DNA from: Acinetobacter rongchengensis
Lineage (GTDB): Bacteria; Pseudomonadota; Gammaproteobacteria; Pseudomonadales; Moraxellaceae
Direction of reading: 5' to 3'
DNA: 64,000 bases
NCBI RefSeq assembly: GCF_003611475.1
Contig: NZ_RAXT01000001.1
Span: 1-64,000, forward strand
Shown here: in pieces, positions 17,092 to 26,888 of the stretch
Layout of the letters: each line of letters begins with the position of its first letter
Position numbering within the stretch: position 1 is the first letter of the stretch
Program-made: the position numbers and the translations under genes
The notes under the pieces: model-generated
What the model was told of the DNA's origin: nothing
What the model saw: only the letters and a program-made list of their open reading frames with translations
The model's database searches: none

Positions 17092-18096
17092 TTAATGATA
17101 TCCATCATCACCTATACGGACTTTGTCACGAAAAACCCAGTAAGAGAGCGCTGTATAAATTAAGATAATTGGAATCAAAATCAATGCACCAATTAAAGTA
17201 AATAATTGACTGCTTTGTGGCGATGCAGCTTCCCAAATTGTAATTGACGGTGGAATAACATAAGGCCAAAGGCTAATCATAAAGCCGGTATAAGCTAAAA
17301 ATACCAATGCCAATGTATAAAGAAATGGGCTCAATTCATAACGTTTTTTGCATGCACGAAGCACCAAAAAAGTAAAAATAACCACTAAAATTGGGACAGG
17401 ACTAAAATACATCAATTGTTGAGGATTAAACCATCGTTCTGCAATTTGTGGATGTGCCAATGGTGTATAAATACTGACTGCTCCAAAAATTACAAATAAA
17501 GCAATGATCAATTTAGGCATCAATTGATACATACGATTTTGCAAATCCAATTCAGTTTTAAAAATTAACCAACCACAGCCAAGTGCTGCATAAAGTACAA
17601 CAACCCCAACCCCTGTAAAAATCGTAAATGGTGAAAGCCAATCGAGTCCCCCGCCTGCATACATATGATTTTCAACTTTAATACCTTGGATATAAGCACC
17701 TAAAATCATCCCTTGGAAAAAACTTGCAAAGAATGATCCACCAATAAAGGCTTTATCCCATAAATGCTTGGTTCTATTGGCTTTAAAGCGGAATTCAAAA
17801 GCAACTCCGCGGAAAATAAGGGCAACCACCATTAAAATGATCGGCATATACAATGCAGATAAAACCGTGGCATAAACCATGGGGAATGCAGCATAAAGTG
17901 CAGCACCGCCTAAAACCATCCAAGTTTCATTACCATCCCAAACTGGTGCGACAGTATTCATCATCACATCGCGTTCATGTGAATCTTTAACGAATGGAAA
18001 TAGGATACCTAAGCCTAAATCAAAACCATCGAGTACCACATAGATAAATACACCAATGGCAATAATTACAATCCAAATCAGAGATAAATCAATCAT
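17092..18096 (-). CDS. cydB: Cytochrome bd ubiquinol oxidase subunit II
   Basis: 334 aa integral membrane protein. The start MIDLSLIWIVIIAIGVFIYVVLDGFDLGLG and PVWDGNETWMVLGGAALYAAFP are CydB signatures. It pairs with CydA to oxidise ubiquinol and reduce oxygen to water without proton pumping. The ATG overlaps the stop of cydA by one base. Together with the short Q-loop CydA this is the CIO (cyanide-insensitive) type, so cioB is an equally good name. Confidence 0.95.
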   Translation of the reverse strand: MIDLSLIWIVIIAIGVFIYVVLDGFDLGLGILFPFVKDSHERDVMMNTVAPVWDGNETWMVLGGAALYAAFPMVYATVLSALYMPIILMVVALIFRGVAFEFRFKANRTKHLWDKAFIGGSFFASFFQGMILGAYIQGIKVENHMYAGGGLDWLSPFTIFTGVGVVVLYAALGCGWLIFKTELDLQNRMYQLMPKLIIALFVIFGAVSIYTPLAHPQIAERWFNPQQLMYFSPVPILVVIFTFLVLRACKKRYELSPFLYTLALVFLAYTGFMISLWPYVIPPSITIWEAASPQSSQLFTLIGALILIPIILIYTALSYWVFRDKVRIGDDGYH

Positions 18097-19550
18097 TATT
18101 TACGCTCCTGTTCATTGCCATTTTCAGGTTTATCCGTATCTACACTTTCTTCAACAGTCGTTAATGGACGTTTAGAGGCAAGGATGATGGCTTCTTCAGT
18201 ATGAGCCACACCTTCTGGTGTTGAGTAAATAAACTGTGGTCCTTTATGCATAAGCTTCAACATATAATAAATGCCGATCCCAAAAACAACGCAATACACC
18301 ACCACAAAAATGATTAAAGTAATACCGACTTGTTCTGCTGAAACTGGAGATAAAGCATCTTTGGTACGCATCACACCATATACAACCCACGGCTGACGTC
18401 CGACCTCAGTCGTAAACCAACCTGCAAGTAAGGCAATAAATCCAGATGGTCCCATGACAAAGGCAAAGCGGTGTAACCATTTATTTTCATAAATTTTACC
18501 GCCTTTGCGTAAAACCAAAGCCATAAATGCGAGCAAGATCATCAGTATGCCTAAGCCCACCATGATACGGAAACTCCAAAACACAACCAGTGAATTTGGA
18601 CGATCTTCAGGTGCGAACTCTTTAAGCCCTTTAACTTCTCCATCCAAGGTATGCGTCATAATCAAGCTACCTAGATTAGGAATACCGATCGCATATTTGG
18701 TTTCTTCCGCTTCCATATCTGGAATACCAAACAAATATAAAGGCATACCTTCACCTTTATTGGTTTCCCAATGCCCTTCAATGGCAGCAAGTTTGGCAGG
18801 TTGATGCTTTAAAGTGTTCAGACCATGATTATCCCCAATCACGACTTGCAATGGTGCAAGTACCAAAATCATCCACATCGCCATTGAGAATGATGTTTTG
18901 ACTAAAGCATCACGGCGACCTTTGAGTAAATGCCATGCCGCTGTCGCTGCAACCAATAAGGCTGAAACTAAAAATGCCGCAACAGCCATATGGGCTAAAC
19001 GGTATGGAAATGATGGGTTGAATACAATTGCAAACCAGTCTTGCGGCACAATGATGCCATTTTCAATGCTAAAACCTTGGGGTGTCTGCATCCAGCTGTT
19101 TGAAGACAGAATCCAGAACATTGAAATACAGGTTCCCAGTGCGACCATTGCCGTTGCAAAAAAATGTGCTCGTGGCCCAACACGCCCCCAACCAAACAAC
19201 ATAATACCTAGGAAACCTGCTTCTAAGAAAAAGGCACTGAGTACTTCATAAGTAAGTAATGGCCCTGTAACAGAACCTGCTACACGTGAAAATTCACTCC
19301 AGTTTGTCCCAAACTGGTAGCTCATCACGACACCTGAAACGACCCCCATCCCAAAAGCAACGGCGAAAATTTTAACCCAGAATTTAAATAAGTCTTGATA
19401 AACAGGATTATTGGTTTTTAACCAACGCCATTCTAAAACAGCAAGAAAACTAGCTAAACCAATCGATATTGCAGGAAAAATAATATGAAAAGACACCGTG
19501 AATGCAAATTGTATCCGTGCCAATTCAAGTGCGGTAAATCCTAAACTCAT
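18096..19550 (-). CDS. cydA: Cytochrome bd ubiquinol oxidase subunit I (CIO type)
   Basis: 484 aa. The heme ligands are in place: His near residue 22 (FTVSFHIIFPAISIG) for b595, His in YRLAHMAVAAFLV and Met in WVVYGVMRTKDALSP for b558. YEVLSAFFLEAGFLG carries the conserved Glu residues. It is shorter than E. coli CydA (522 aa) because the quinol loop is short, as in Pseudomonas CioA. A ribosome site AAGGTGA lies six bases before the ATG. The start overlaps the stop of a 77-codon frame upstream as ATGA. Confidence 0.95.
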   Translation of the reverse strand: MSLGFTALELARIQFAFTVSFHIIFPAISIGLASFLAVLEWRWLKTNNPVYQDLFKFWVKIFAVAFGMGVVSGVVMSYQFGTNWSEFSRVAGSVTGPLLTYEVLSAFFLEAGFLGIMLFGWGRVGPRAHFFATAMVALGTCISMFWILSSNSWMQTPQGFSIENGIIVPQDWFAIVFNPSFPYRLAHMAVAAFLVSALLVAATAAWHLLKGRRDALVKTSFSMAMWMILVLAPLQVVIGDNHGLNTLKHQPAKLAAIEGHWETNKGEGMPLYLFGIPDMEAEETKYAIGIPNLGSLIMTHTLDGEVKGLKEFAPEDRPNSLVVFWSFRIMVGLGILMILLAFMALVLRKGGKIYENKWLHRFAFVMGPSGFIALLAGWFTTEVGRQPWVVYGVMRTKDALSPVSAEQVGITLIIFVVVYCVVFGIGIYYMLKLMHKGPQFIYSTPEGVAHTEEAIILASKRPLTTVEESVDTDKPENGNEQERK

Positions 19551-19780
19551 AGCATCACCTTATCCATTTCAAAACCATAAAAAGCAGCATGGTTCAATTG
19601 AAAAGTATTAAAACGATTAAAGAAAGAATAGTGTTTAATACGTGTTCTTAGCATTGTTTCTAAAGCATAAACTTGTACAGAATTAGCTGTCTGTAGTTTA
19701 TTTATTACGGTTTTATTCAACAAATTTTTAGGGTGAATCAGTTCAATACCCTGAATCCATTGATTTAAGAATAAATACAT
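19547..19780 (-). CDS. Possible small protein coupled to cydA
   Basis: 77 aa, basic and aromatic-rich (FFNRFNTFQLNHAAFYGFEM), without a signal peptide or membrane helix. Support: an ATG with GAG seven bases upstream, and a four-base ATGA overlap with cydA, suggesting translational coupling. Against: no recognised family, and the cydA ribosome site lies within its last codons. It may be a leader peptide or a real operon gene. Confidence 0.45.
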   Translation of the reverse strand: MYLFLNQWIQGIELIHPKNLLNKTVINKLQTANSVQVYALETMLRTRIKHYSFFNRFNTFQLNHAAFYGFEMDKVML

Positions 19781-19853
19781 ATTTAATCTCTACATAAGAT
19801 AATGTTTATTCATAAATAATTTTTAACGCATATTTATGAGTGAAACTTAAAAC

Positions 19854-20306
19854 TTATGCAAAGCTTGGCGGGGCTCGACCTTGAGGAATCAGATATAAGC
19901 GCTGAAGCTGAAAGTAAACATGCTGAGAATTTTCAATAAAAGCCAACAAGCGAACTTGAACACGAATCAAAGCTTCTTGAATGCCTAATTCAGGTGGCAT
20001 GATGAGGTGACCATAAAAATTGCAATATGGACACTGGTGATTTGGATCATGTTGATGATAATTGTGTTTATTATTCAGTTCATTTGCGTTTATATGATGA
20101 TCATGTGAATTGTGTTGTTCAGAAGAGATCAAAGAAGACTGCGGCGATAAAACTGGAGTGATAAGTTCACATACCGGAGCAATTTGATATTGCTGAGGCA
20201 ATAACGGTTGTAGAAAAACCGCGAACTGTAAAAATACTGTTGCAAATGCAATCAGTAAACCACTTCGTCTTAACACAATTGATTGCTCATATTGAGAAAA
20301 AAGCAA
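19854..20306 (-). CDS. DUF2946-like His/Cys-rich protein
   Basis: 150 aa. An N-terminal hydrophobic segment (residues 16-38) acts as signal or anchor. The middle is very rich in His (NSHDHH, HNYHQHDPNH) and includes CPYCNFYGH; the C-terminus ends GRAPPSFA. This is the DUF2946 layout, a family often found near copper or heme metabolism genes and thought to bind metal. It lies just upstream of the cytochrome bd genes on the same strand, which makes a metal-supply role plausible but unproven. Confidence 0.7.
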   Translation of the reverse strand: MLFSQYEQSIVLRRSGLLIAFATVFLQFAVFLQPLLPQQYQIAPVCELITPVLSPQSSLISSEQHNSHDHHINANELNNKHNYHQHDPNHQCPYCNFYGHLIMPPELGIQEALIRVQVRLLAFIENSQHVYFQLQRLYLIPQGRAPPSFA

Positions 20307-20800
20307 AAAGTGAGTACTTCGCTTGTGAATTGATCTTCGACCAATTGATTAAAAACCAAGCTTAACGCTCAACTTTATTTGTTCCACTATAGTGCATTTT
20401 TATATTAATTTAAAGCACATTTAACGATTACTTCCAGATACTTGTTGCCCCACACCTTATTTTTGTTCAAAAGATGAAACGTCTATAGCGCAAGATATAA
20501 ATATGAATGAATGCAGTAACTTATTAAAATTATCTTTTCGTGATTTTAAAATACCAACTCATCAAGATTTATTTTCAGTATAAATCGCTGATGACAAAAC
20601 TTTGAGAATTTTCAAATTTGAAGCTTGTTCTTATGTCCAATCCTCTTTGCATCATTATCCATTTCCAATATTGTAAAACCATCCTAATAAATAGATTACT
20701 TTTCCACTAAAACCTTGGATATATCCCCGAGAGATTTTGATCACCCTAGAAAAATAATGAAGATAATCTAAACAAACAAGAAACGGGCTTAAAACTGCAT
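20307..20800. other. Intergenic region without supported gene
   Basis: About 490 AT-rich bases between the DUF2946-like gene and the nitroreductase terminator. Only very short frames are present, for example 26 codons from 20503, none with family signals. The right side of the DUF2946 start probably holds its promoter. Confidence 0.55.
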
Positions 20801-20827
20801 AAAAAAGACAGATCATCAAGATCTGCC
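20801..20827 (-). terminator. Terminator after the nitroreductase gene
   Basis: On the minus strand GGCAGATC-TTGAT-GATCTGTC followed by TTTTTT: an eight-pair stem with one G-T pair, 44 bases after the stop. Confidence 0.88.
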
Positions 20828-20871
20828 TTTAATTTAACGATTAAGTCAATAATAATGAGTGAGTTTTAAAA

Positions 20872-21474
20872 TTATTTAAATACTTTAAAACGTATAGCAT
20901 TATCAATAAATGATTTCTCACCTGCTGGCGCTTCAATTGAACCAAATACCAATTGCGCACGTAATTTCCAGTTTGAAGGAATCTCCCATTTTGCATGAAC
21001 TTGGTCATCAATAATTGGGTTGTAATGTTGTAGTGACGCACCTACCCCGTTTTCAGCTAATGCAGTCCATACAGCAAATTGTGCGATCCCCGTTGAATGC
21101 TCAGCCCAAACTGGAAAGTTATCTGCATATAGGGCAAATTGTTCTTGTAAAGACTTCACAACATCCATATCTTCAAAGAATAAAACCGTACCGACACCTG
21201 CTGCAAAACTATTAATTTTACCTCTCGTCGCGGCAACAGCTTCATCCGTTGGTAAAAATTCTTTTAATTTATCAAAGACGATTTCCCAAAAAGCTGTATG
21301 TTCTGAACCAAATAATAAAACCGCACGTGAAGTTTGAGAATTAAAGGCTGAAGGTGCATGTACAATTGCATTTTCAATTATTTCGACTAATTCATCAGTA
21401 CTTTGTTTAACATTTTTGCCTATTGCATAAATTGTGCGACGGTTTTCGATAAGTGCTTGAAACTGATTTGACAT
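20872..21474 (-). CDS. Nitroreductase family protein (Frm2/HbN-like)
   Basis: 200 aa. The FMN-binding start ENRRTIYAIGKNV, then HAPSAFNSQTSRAVLLFG, and GVGASLQHYNP are typical of the short single-domain nitroreductases related to yeast Frm2 and bacterial YtjD-type enzymes. They reduce nitro compounds or quinones with NAD(P)H and may respond to lipid or oxidative signals. It is a single gene with its own terminator. Natural substrate unknown. Confidence 0.87.
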   Translation of the reverse strand: MSNQFQALIENRRTIYAIGKNVKQSTDELVEIIENAIVHAPSAFNSQTSRAVLLFGSEHTAFWEIVFDKLKEFLPTDEAVAATRGKINSFAAGVGTVLFFEDMDVVKSLQEQFALYADNFPVWAEHSTGIAQFAVWTALAENGVGASLQHYNPIIDDQVHAKWEIPSNWKLRAQLVFGSIEAPAGEKSFIDNAIRFKVFK

Positions 21475-21636
21475 TTTCTCATTCCCTATTGTTATTCATA
21501 AAGTTAAGCACATAAATTATAAGGGATATTATTTTTGGAATTCATGATTTTTATCATACTTTTTGTAGATAAATATTGCTTTGCTGTATAAAGACAAATT
21601 TAAAGAATCAATCCCTTAAAATGAACTAAAACGAAA

Positions 21637-21661
21637 AAGGGACAGTTATTAACTGTCCCTT
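21637..21661 (-). terminator. Strong terminator after the 21.7-22.2 kb gene
   Basis: AAGGGACAGTT-ATT-AACTGTCCCTT is a perfect 11-pair stem. On the minus strand it is followed by TTTCGTTTT, so it ends transcription of the hypothetical gene. Confidence 0.9.
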
Positions 21662-21677
21662 GGATAACACCTATAAA

Positions 21678-22172
21678 TCAATCAAATCTTGCATTCAAAA
21701 CTTTACTTGAAACCGTGCTTTTCCAAAGATCGCGCAGTACAGGTAAATAGAACTTCTCACCAAGTTCAACCAATTCCGCATCGATCAATGCATGTATTTC
21801 ATGCATAAATAAATAATCTAATTCTACTGTGGTCAGTTGTTTCTGCTGTTTTGAGAATTCTTTACGTTTTGCTTGAGCCTTTTTAACCAATTGATCTGCA
21901 TAGTTTTTGTCTTTATATTGGCTAATCGCTTGTAAGCGTAGCTCGATCACGCCCCAACCTGTAAGTAATTTCTTAAAGATTTCAAAATCTTGTGTATTGG
22001 ATTCCCAAATCATTTTTTCCAAATCTTCATCATTTGGAAGTACTGGAAGCAATAACTCCATAACACTTGGAAATATTTTCTTGAAATTTAAAATAAATTT
22101 AACAGGATGCTCACTTGGGTAATCCTTAAATTGCACATTTTCCTGAACATCCGTTAAATAAATATCTAGCAT
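21678..22172 (-). CDS. Conserved hypothetical protein
   Basis: 164 aa from the ATG at 22172 (MLDIYLTDVQENVQF); GTG at 22214 or ATGs at 22178/22181 are alternatives, and none has a strong ribosome site. It is soluble, mainly helical by composition, with many Lys/Glu/Gln in the middle (KKAQAKRKEFSKQQKQL) and an acidic ALIDAELVELGEKF stretch. I do not recognise a family. It has its own strong terminator, which supports it being a real expressed gene. Confidence 0.65.
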   Translation of the reverse strand: MLDIYLTDVQENVQFKDYPSEHPVKFILNFKKIFPSVMELLLPVLPNDEDLEKMIWESNTQDFEIFKKLLTGWGVIELRLQAISQYKDKNYADQLVKKAQAKRKEFSKQQKQLTTVELDYLFMHEIHALIDAELVELGEKFYLPVLRDLWKSTVSSKVLNARFD

Positions 22173-22286
22173 AACCATCATCAACAATAAAACTCTAATG
22201 CATATTGTACGCACTTCGAATCGAGATACAAACTATTGCTGATGATTTATGTTCAATTGTTTAATGCTTTACTTTGAATAATACTG

Positions 22287-23681
22287 TTATTTTACGTTAG
22301 GATGAACCATTTTTGCAGGTTGAACCACTTCATCAAACTGCTCAGGTGTCACTAACTTCAATTCAACAGCAACTTCTTTTAAGGTTTTACCCTGTTTATA
22401 AGCTGTTTTCGCAACCTTAGCCGCATTTTCATAACCAATCACTGGATTTAAAGCCGTGACTAACATGAGTGAGTTATGTAAGAAATAATCAATTTTCTCA
22501 CGATTTGGCTCAATACCTACCGCACAGTGTTCATCAAAACTATTACATGCATCGCCAAGTAGCTGTATAGATTGAACTAAATTATAAGCAATTACAGGCA
22601 TATAAACGTTTAATTCAAAATTACCTGCTGCACCAGCAAAGTTAATGGTGGTGTCATTGCCCATCACTTGTGCAACCACCATGGTCATGGCTTCACATTG
22701 TGTCGGATTGACTTTTCCAGGCATGATACTCGAACCTGGTTCATTTTCAGGAATAGATAATTCACCAAGTCCACAGCGAGGGCCACTGGCTAACCAACGA
22801 ATATCATTGGCTATTTTATTTAAACTTGCTGCCAAGGTTTTTAATGCACCTGAAGCGAATACGGCAGCATCACGACCTGCTAAAGCTTCAAATTTGTTTG
22901 GGTTAGTTATAAAAGGGAGACTCGTCAGTTGTGCCAATTGCTCAGCGGCTTTTTCTGCATAATCAGGGTGGGCATTTAGACCTGTACCAACTGCTGTACC
23001 ACCTAGAGGAAGCTCATACAACCATACCAAAGCTTGTTGTAGGCGTTTTAAACCATGCTCGAGTTGCGATACATATCCACTGAATTCTTGCCCTAAGGTC
23101 AACGGCGTAGCATCTTGTAAATGGGTACGTCCAATCTTCACAATATCGTTAAATTCTTCAGATTTACGTTGCAATGTATCTCTTAAACGTTTTACCGCTG
23201 GAATCAGTAATTCGTTGATTTGCAATGCAGCAGCGACATGGATGGCTGTCGGAAATGAATCATTGGTCGATTGAGCACGATTAACATGATCATTGGGATG
23301 TACTGGCTTTTGTGAACCTAAAGGATTACCGAGTTTTTGGTTGGCAATATTGGCAATAACCTCATTGCAGTTCATATTGCTTTGCGTACCTGAACCTGTT
23401 TGCCAAACAACGAGTGGAAATTGTGAATCCCATTTCCCAGAAATCACTTCATCTGCAGCATCGACAATATATTTAGCCAGTTCTTGTGGGATTTGATTTA
23501 ATTCTGCATTGGTGATTGCCGCCGCTTTTTTCACTAAGCCCATCGCACGAATCATCGGGCGTGGCATATGCTCAGTACCAATTTTAAAGTTTTCTACACT
23601 TCGCTGCGTCTGCGCACCCCACATCGCCTCGCTTGGTACTTTAACATCACCCATCGTGTCATGTTCAATACGTGTTTGCAT
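22287..23681 (-). CDS. fumC: Class II fumarate hydratase
   Basis: 464 aa, the usual length. It shows the family signature [11 protein letters not shown] (about residues 317-327), the substrate loop [14 protein letters not shown], and TNDSFPTA. It is an iron-free, stable homotetramer that interconverts fumarate and malate in the TCA cycle. It is a single gene, with a 266-base gap upstream and 73 bases before the next minus-strand gene downstream. Confidence 0.97.
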   Translation of the reverse strand: MQTRIEHDTMGDVKVPSEAMWGAQTQRSVENFKIGTEHMPRPMIRAMGLVKKAAAITNAELNQIPQELAKYIVDAADEVISGKWDSQFPLVVWQTGSGTQSNMNCNEVIANIANQKLGNPLGSQKPVHPNDHVNRAQSTNDSFPTAIHVAAALQINELLIPAVKRLRDTLQRKSEEFNDIVKIGRTHLQDATPLTLGQEFSGYVSQLEHGLKRLQQALVWLYELPLGGTAVGTGLNAHPDYAEKAAEQLAQLTSLPFITNPNKFEALAGRDAAVFASGALKTLAASLNKIANDIRWLASGPRCGLGELSIPENEPGSSIMPGKVNPTQCEAMTMVVAQVMGNDTTINFAGAAGNFELNVYMPVIAYNLVQSIQLLGDACNSFDEHCAVGIEPNREKIDYFLHNSLMLVTALNPVIGYENAAKVAKTAYKQGKTLKEVAVELKLVTPEQFDEVVQPAKMVHPNVK

Positions 23682-23947
23682 AACAACCTCAATCTTATCT
23701 AAGTACTTGTATTAAAATCGTATAATCTACAAATCATGATGCATAGCCAACCCAAAAGCATGCTTTAAATATTCCAAGATAAATACATCTCGATCAATTT
23801 AAGTATCGGTCAATTGATGCTTCAAGCAATATTTGAATATCTAGCCGTTACTTTTCCATACTAAATCATGGATTGTATTTACACCATGCTAAACATTATC
23901 CATAAAAATGTAAATGATAATTATTTGCAATAATATAGACAAACGAC

Positions 23948-24952
23948 TTAGCGATTATTTAAGGTGTTTTGGAAAAATCTCCATTCATCTTCAATCATTT
24001 GTTTGAGTGAGCGTTTTGGCTGCCACTGCAATATGTCAAATGCTTTGCTGCTATTGGATGCAACCTGATCAAGTGCTTGCATTTGATAAACTGCAACAAT
24101 CTGTGGAATATCCGTTTCTGTTACTTCTTCAACAACTTTTATCAAATTCTTGATTGAGGATAAATGTCCTGCAATATTAAAACTTTCGCAAACGTTTTGC
24201 TGCCCTTGTAGCCAAAGTATACTGGCTTGCACGGCGTCACATACATCAAGCACATGTACAAAGCTGCGCTCTGTTGTTCCATCCTCAGTCTGTGCATGTT
24301 GTTGTAATTCAATCGCTTCACGTTGTTGTGCTGCAACTTGTAAGATCAATGGCACAATGTTTTTCGGCATGGGAACGACAAACTCACCCAGTACGCCATG
24401 CTCAAAAGCACCCACTACATTTGCAACGCGTAAAATCGCAATACGCCATTCACTATCGGTTCTAAAGGTATCTTGAATGATTTCTTCAATCATTTGTTGT
24501 GATTTGATATACGGGTTTGGATAAGAATAGTTAAAAGCGGTATTTTCATTCAGTTTGGTACTGGACTGCGCATAAACAGCTAAACTTGAAATATGCACTA
24601 AATTTCGCACACCTGTTCGTTGCATAGCGCGTAATAAGCTCATGATACAACTGACATTATCATTATAATATTCAAGGGGTTTAAGCACAGATTCTTCTAT
24701 CGATTTAAACCCAGCACAGTGGATGACAGCATCAATCGAATATTGTTCAAACACTTTATTTAACGCAGGCGTGTTTCGAATATCAATTTTGACAAAAGGA
24801 ATGTACATTCCCGTAATATATTCTAGGCGTTCTAAAGACTGTAAATTTGCATTGGCTAAGTTATCAACAATGACGACCTCTTGCCCTTGAGCAAGCAAGC
24901 TTAAAACCACATGCGAGCCTATAAAGCCTAAACCACCAGTCACTAAAATCAT
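23948..24952 (-). CDS. GalE-like NAD-dependent epimerase/dehydratase with altered catalytic Lys
   Basis: 334 aa extended-SDR protein. It has NAD loop GGLGFIGSH, IVDNLANAN, the substrate segment GFKSIEESVLKPLEYYNDNV, and SSLAVYA in the Ser/Thr position, all as in UDP-glucose 4-epimerases. The catalytic YxxxK, however, reads YIKSQ (Tyr148, Gln152), so the usual Lys is a Gln. The DNA (TAT ATC AAA TCA CAA) is unambiguous. It may have lost or shifted activity. It is divergent from tusD. Confidence 0.78.
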   Translation of the reverse strand: MILVTGGLGFIGSHVVLSLLAQGQEVVIVDNLANANLQSLERLEYITGMYIPFVKIDIRNTPALNKVFEQYSIDAVIHCAGFKSIEESVLKPLEYYNDNVSCIMSLLRAMQRTGVRNLVHISSLAVYAQSSTKLNENTAFNYSYPNPYIKSQQMIEEIIQDTFRTDSEWRIAILRVANVVGAFEHGVLGEFVVPMPKNIVPLILQVAAQQREAIELQQHAQTEDGTTERSFVHVLDVCDAVQASILWLQGQQNVCESFNIAGHLSSIKNLIKVVEEVTETDIPQIVAVYQMQALDQVASNSSKAFDILQWQPKRSLKQMIEDEWRFFQNTLNNR

Positions 24953-25023
24953 TGTATACTACCTATTTATTATCAAGTTTGAATGTTGCAAAAGTCGCCT
25001 TCCATTCTCCAAGTGAAATTTCA

Positions 25024-25392
25024 ATGAGTACATTATTGCTAATCACCTCTGCGCCAAATTCGATCCATGCATGGCATGCTTTAGGTCTTGCGCAAGCTTT
25101 AAAAAGCAAAAATCAACATTTCCGTGTTTTCTTCTACCAAGACGGTGTACAAGTTGCGAATAGTTTGCAATGGATACCAGATGATCAACGCAACTTAACG
25201 ACCGAGTGGCAAAAATTAGCAATCAAATTGCCTGTCTGTGTCAGCGCTGCTTTAGCGCGTGGGATCACGGATGAGGAGAATGCTAAGCGCCATCAAATTC
25301 ACACTGCTAACCTGGCTCAAGGATTTGAACTTGTTGGTTTAGGTGAACTTGCAGACGCTGTTCAATCTACAGATCGCTTAATTCAATTCTAG
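25024..25392 (+). CDS. tusD: Sulfurtransferase complex subunit TusD
   Basis: 122 aa of the DsrE family (MSTLLLITSAPNSIHAWHALGLAQAL). The conserved active Cys is in LPVCVSAALARGI, the sulfur-carrying residue in TusD. TusBCD accepts persulfide from TusA and passes it to TusE for 2-thiouridine formation in tRNA by MnmA. The start at 25024 is chosen because the family begins there; an in-frame extension to 24952 overlaps the divergent gene's start. First gene of tusDCB. Confidence 0.92.
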   Translation: MSTLLLITSAPNSIHAWHALGLAQALKSKNQHFRVFFYQDGVQVANSLQWIPDDQRNLTTEWQKLAIKLPVCVSAALARGITDEENAKRHQIHTANLAQGFELVGLGELADAVQSTDRLIQF

Positions 25393-25435
25393 GTTGTTAT
25401 TTTTATTCAATTGTTGCATTTAAAAGGTAAATTGT

Positions 25436-25786
25436 GTGAAAACTGTACTCGTCATATTAACCCAAGCCAATTTGAATAGTTTAAATGTGCATGAGAGCCT
25501 TTCTGCAACCATGGTTTTAGCAACTTTTGGCTGTGAAGTCAAAGTGTTACTACAAGATGCAGCATTGAGTTTATTGCATGCAGAAGTGGCATTTGATGGC
25601 TTAAAACATGCCTTCAAAGTGGCATCAAACATGGTGGATAGCTTTGAGTTTTACGATTTATCCCCTGTTTTAGTAGAAAATAAGGATAAAAACTCAAATT
25701 TCGTTACGCAATCACAACAAGAACTCGCATTTATTGATTTAAATGCTGAATTTATTCAATCATTTGATCATGTGTTGTATTGGTAA
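25436..25786 (+). CDS. tusC: Sulfurtransferase complex subunit TusC
   Basis: 116 aa, DsrE/DsrF-like. The GTG start (KTVLVILTQANLNSLNVHESLSATMVLATFGCEV) has AAGGT upstream. It lies 43 bases after tusD and 23 before tusB. It is a structural subunit of the TusBCD hexamer. The sequence has diverged from E. coli TusC but the order and length fit. Confidence 0.85.
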   Translation: MKTVLVILTQANLNSLNVHESLSATMVLATFGCEVKVLLQDAALSLLHAEVAFDGLKHAFKVASNMVDSFEFYDLSPVLVENKDKNSNFVTQSQQELAFIDLNAEFIQSFDHVLYW

Positions 25787-25809
25787 AAGGCTCATTCAGG
25801 TAATCGTTC

Positions 25810-26094
25810 ATGTCAGATAAAACACTGTATTTAATTCAATCTTCTTTTCAGCATACAGATGCTGTTTTAAACCAATTAGAAAGCATCTATTCAATACATG
25901 ATTCTGTGGTTTTAATGGGTGATGCTGTTCTATTTGCTCAAGACCCACGTGTTTTAAATAAACAACGTGTTGCTGTATTGGAAAATGATGCAGAAATTTT
26001 AGTTGGATCTTTACCCGATCAAATACAAAAGCTCTCATATGATCAATTTGCAGACTGGGTTTTAGACTTTAAACGCTGTATTCGTTTAAACTAA
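25810..26094 (+). CDS. tusB: Sulfurtransferase complex subunit TusB (DsrH-like)
   Basis: 94 aa (MSDKTLYLIQSSFQHTDAVLNQL), with a DsrH-type pattern DSVVLMGDAVLFA, then VLENDAEILVG. It completes the TusBCD set. Followed by 124 bases before tusE. Confidence 0.85.
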   Translation: MSDKTLYLIQSSFQHTDAVLNQLESIYSIHDSVVLMGDAVLFAQDPRVLNKQRVAVLENDAEILVGSLPDQIQKLSYDQFADWVLDFKRCIRLN

Positions 26095-26205
26095 TACGAT
26101 CTACTGTTTTGTAATTCCAATCTATTTTGATTTGATTGAAATCATTGGATGTAATCTATTCATTCATCATTTTATGAACAAAACATAAAGCGATGATTCA
26201 ATTTG

Positions 26206-26218
26206 CTTAGGCTATTTT
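26206..26218 (+). promoter_or_regulatory. CTTAGGCTATTTT motif abutting the tusE start
   Basis: The motif ends at the base before the ATG. Its AGG core is placed like a Shine-Dalgarno site, but the conservation extends over 13 bases and over upstream GATTCAA-TTTG, shared with the site before roxA at 41134. Confidence 0.55.
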
Positions 26219-26545
26219 ATGCATTTAGAGTTAGAAGAGTTGGAACTAGATCAAGACGGTCATTTACTTGATTACACCATTTGGAATGAAGATGTCGCAC
26301 AAACTTTAGCCAAAACATTAGACTTAGAATTAACCGCATGGCATTTTGAAGTGTTACAAGCTGTGCGCCAATTCTATGCACAATTTGGGCATTCTCCTGC
26401 AACACGCCCATTGATTAAATTTTTAATGAAAACAGTGAGTCCTGAGATTAATAATGCTGTTTTACAAGAGAAATTTAATACAGGTTTAGTGGCTCGTCAT
26501 TTAAGCCGTTTAGCGGGAGTTCCAAAACCTGCAAATTGCTTATAA
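26219..26545 (+). CDS. tusE: TusE sulfur relay protein (DsrC-like)
   Basis: 108 aa. The DsrC/TusE family features are present: DYTIWNEDVAQTLA, LTAWHFEVLQAVRQFY, and the penultimate Cys (KPANCL) that receives the persulfide. TusE hands sulfur to MnmA bound to tRNA. The ATG is immediately preceded by a CTTAGGCTATTTT copy, whose AGG lies seven bases before the start. Confidence 0.92.
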   Translation: MHLELEELELDQDGHLLDYTIWNEDVAQTLAKTLDLELTAWHFEVLQAVRQFYAQFGHSPATRPLIKFLMKTVSPEINNAVLQEKFNTGLVARHLSRLAGVPKPANCL

Positions 26546-26888
26546 TCCACATTTGATTAAACTTGGATTTTCAAATAAGCCCTTTTAAATAAGCAGTAAA
26601 TTAAAAATTTAGACTTTTTATCAGCGTTAAAAGTGAGTTTTCAAAGGATGCTTATCAACAACTAAATGGTTGTAACTTAATACAATTAAATCCTAAATAC
26701 ATTTGAATCACTATTTTGATTTTTATTTCCAAATCACTTCAATTGTTCATTTTATTTTTGTAGGATAATCATAGATTTTTATCGCAAATTTGATAGAAAG
26801 ACGCAACGCTATTCAGCAACAATATAAATTTGAAAATATGTGATTCGTAGAGATCCTACAAAACCTCAAAACAAAAAAGAGTTTGATA
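26546..26888. other. Intergenic region upstream of the DUF2087 gene
   Basis: About 340 AT-rich bases with no supported gene or strong hairpin. Presumably holds the promoter of the DUF2087 gene; no confident -35/-10 pair was picked. Confidence 0.5.
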
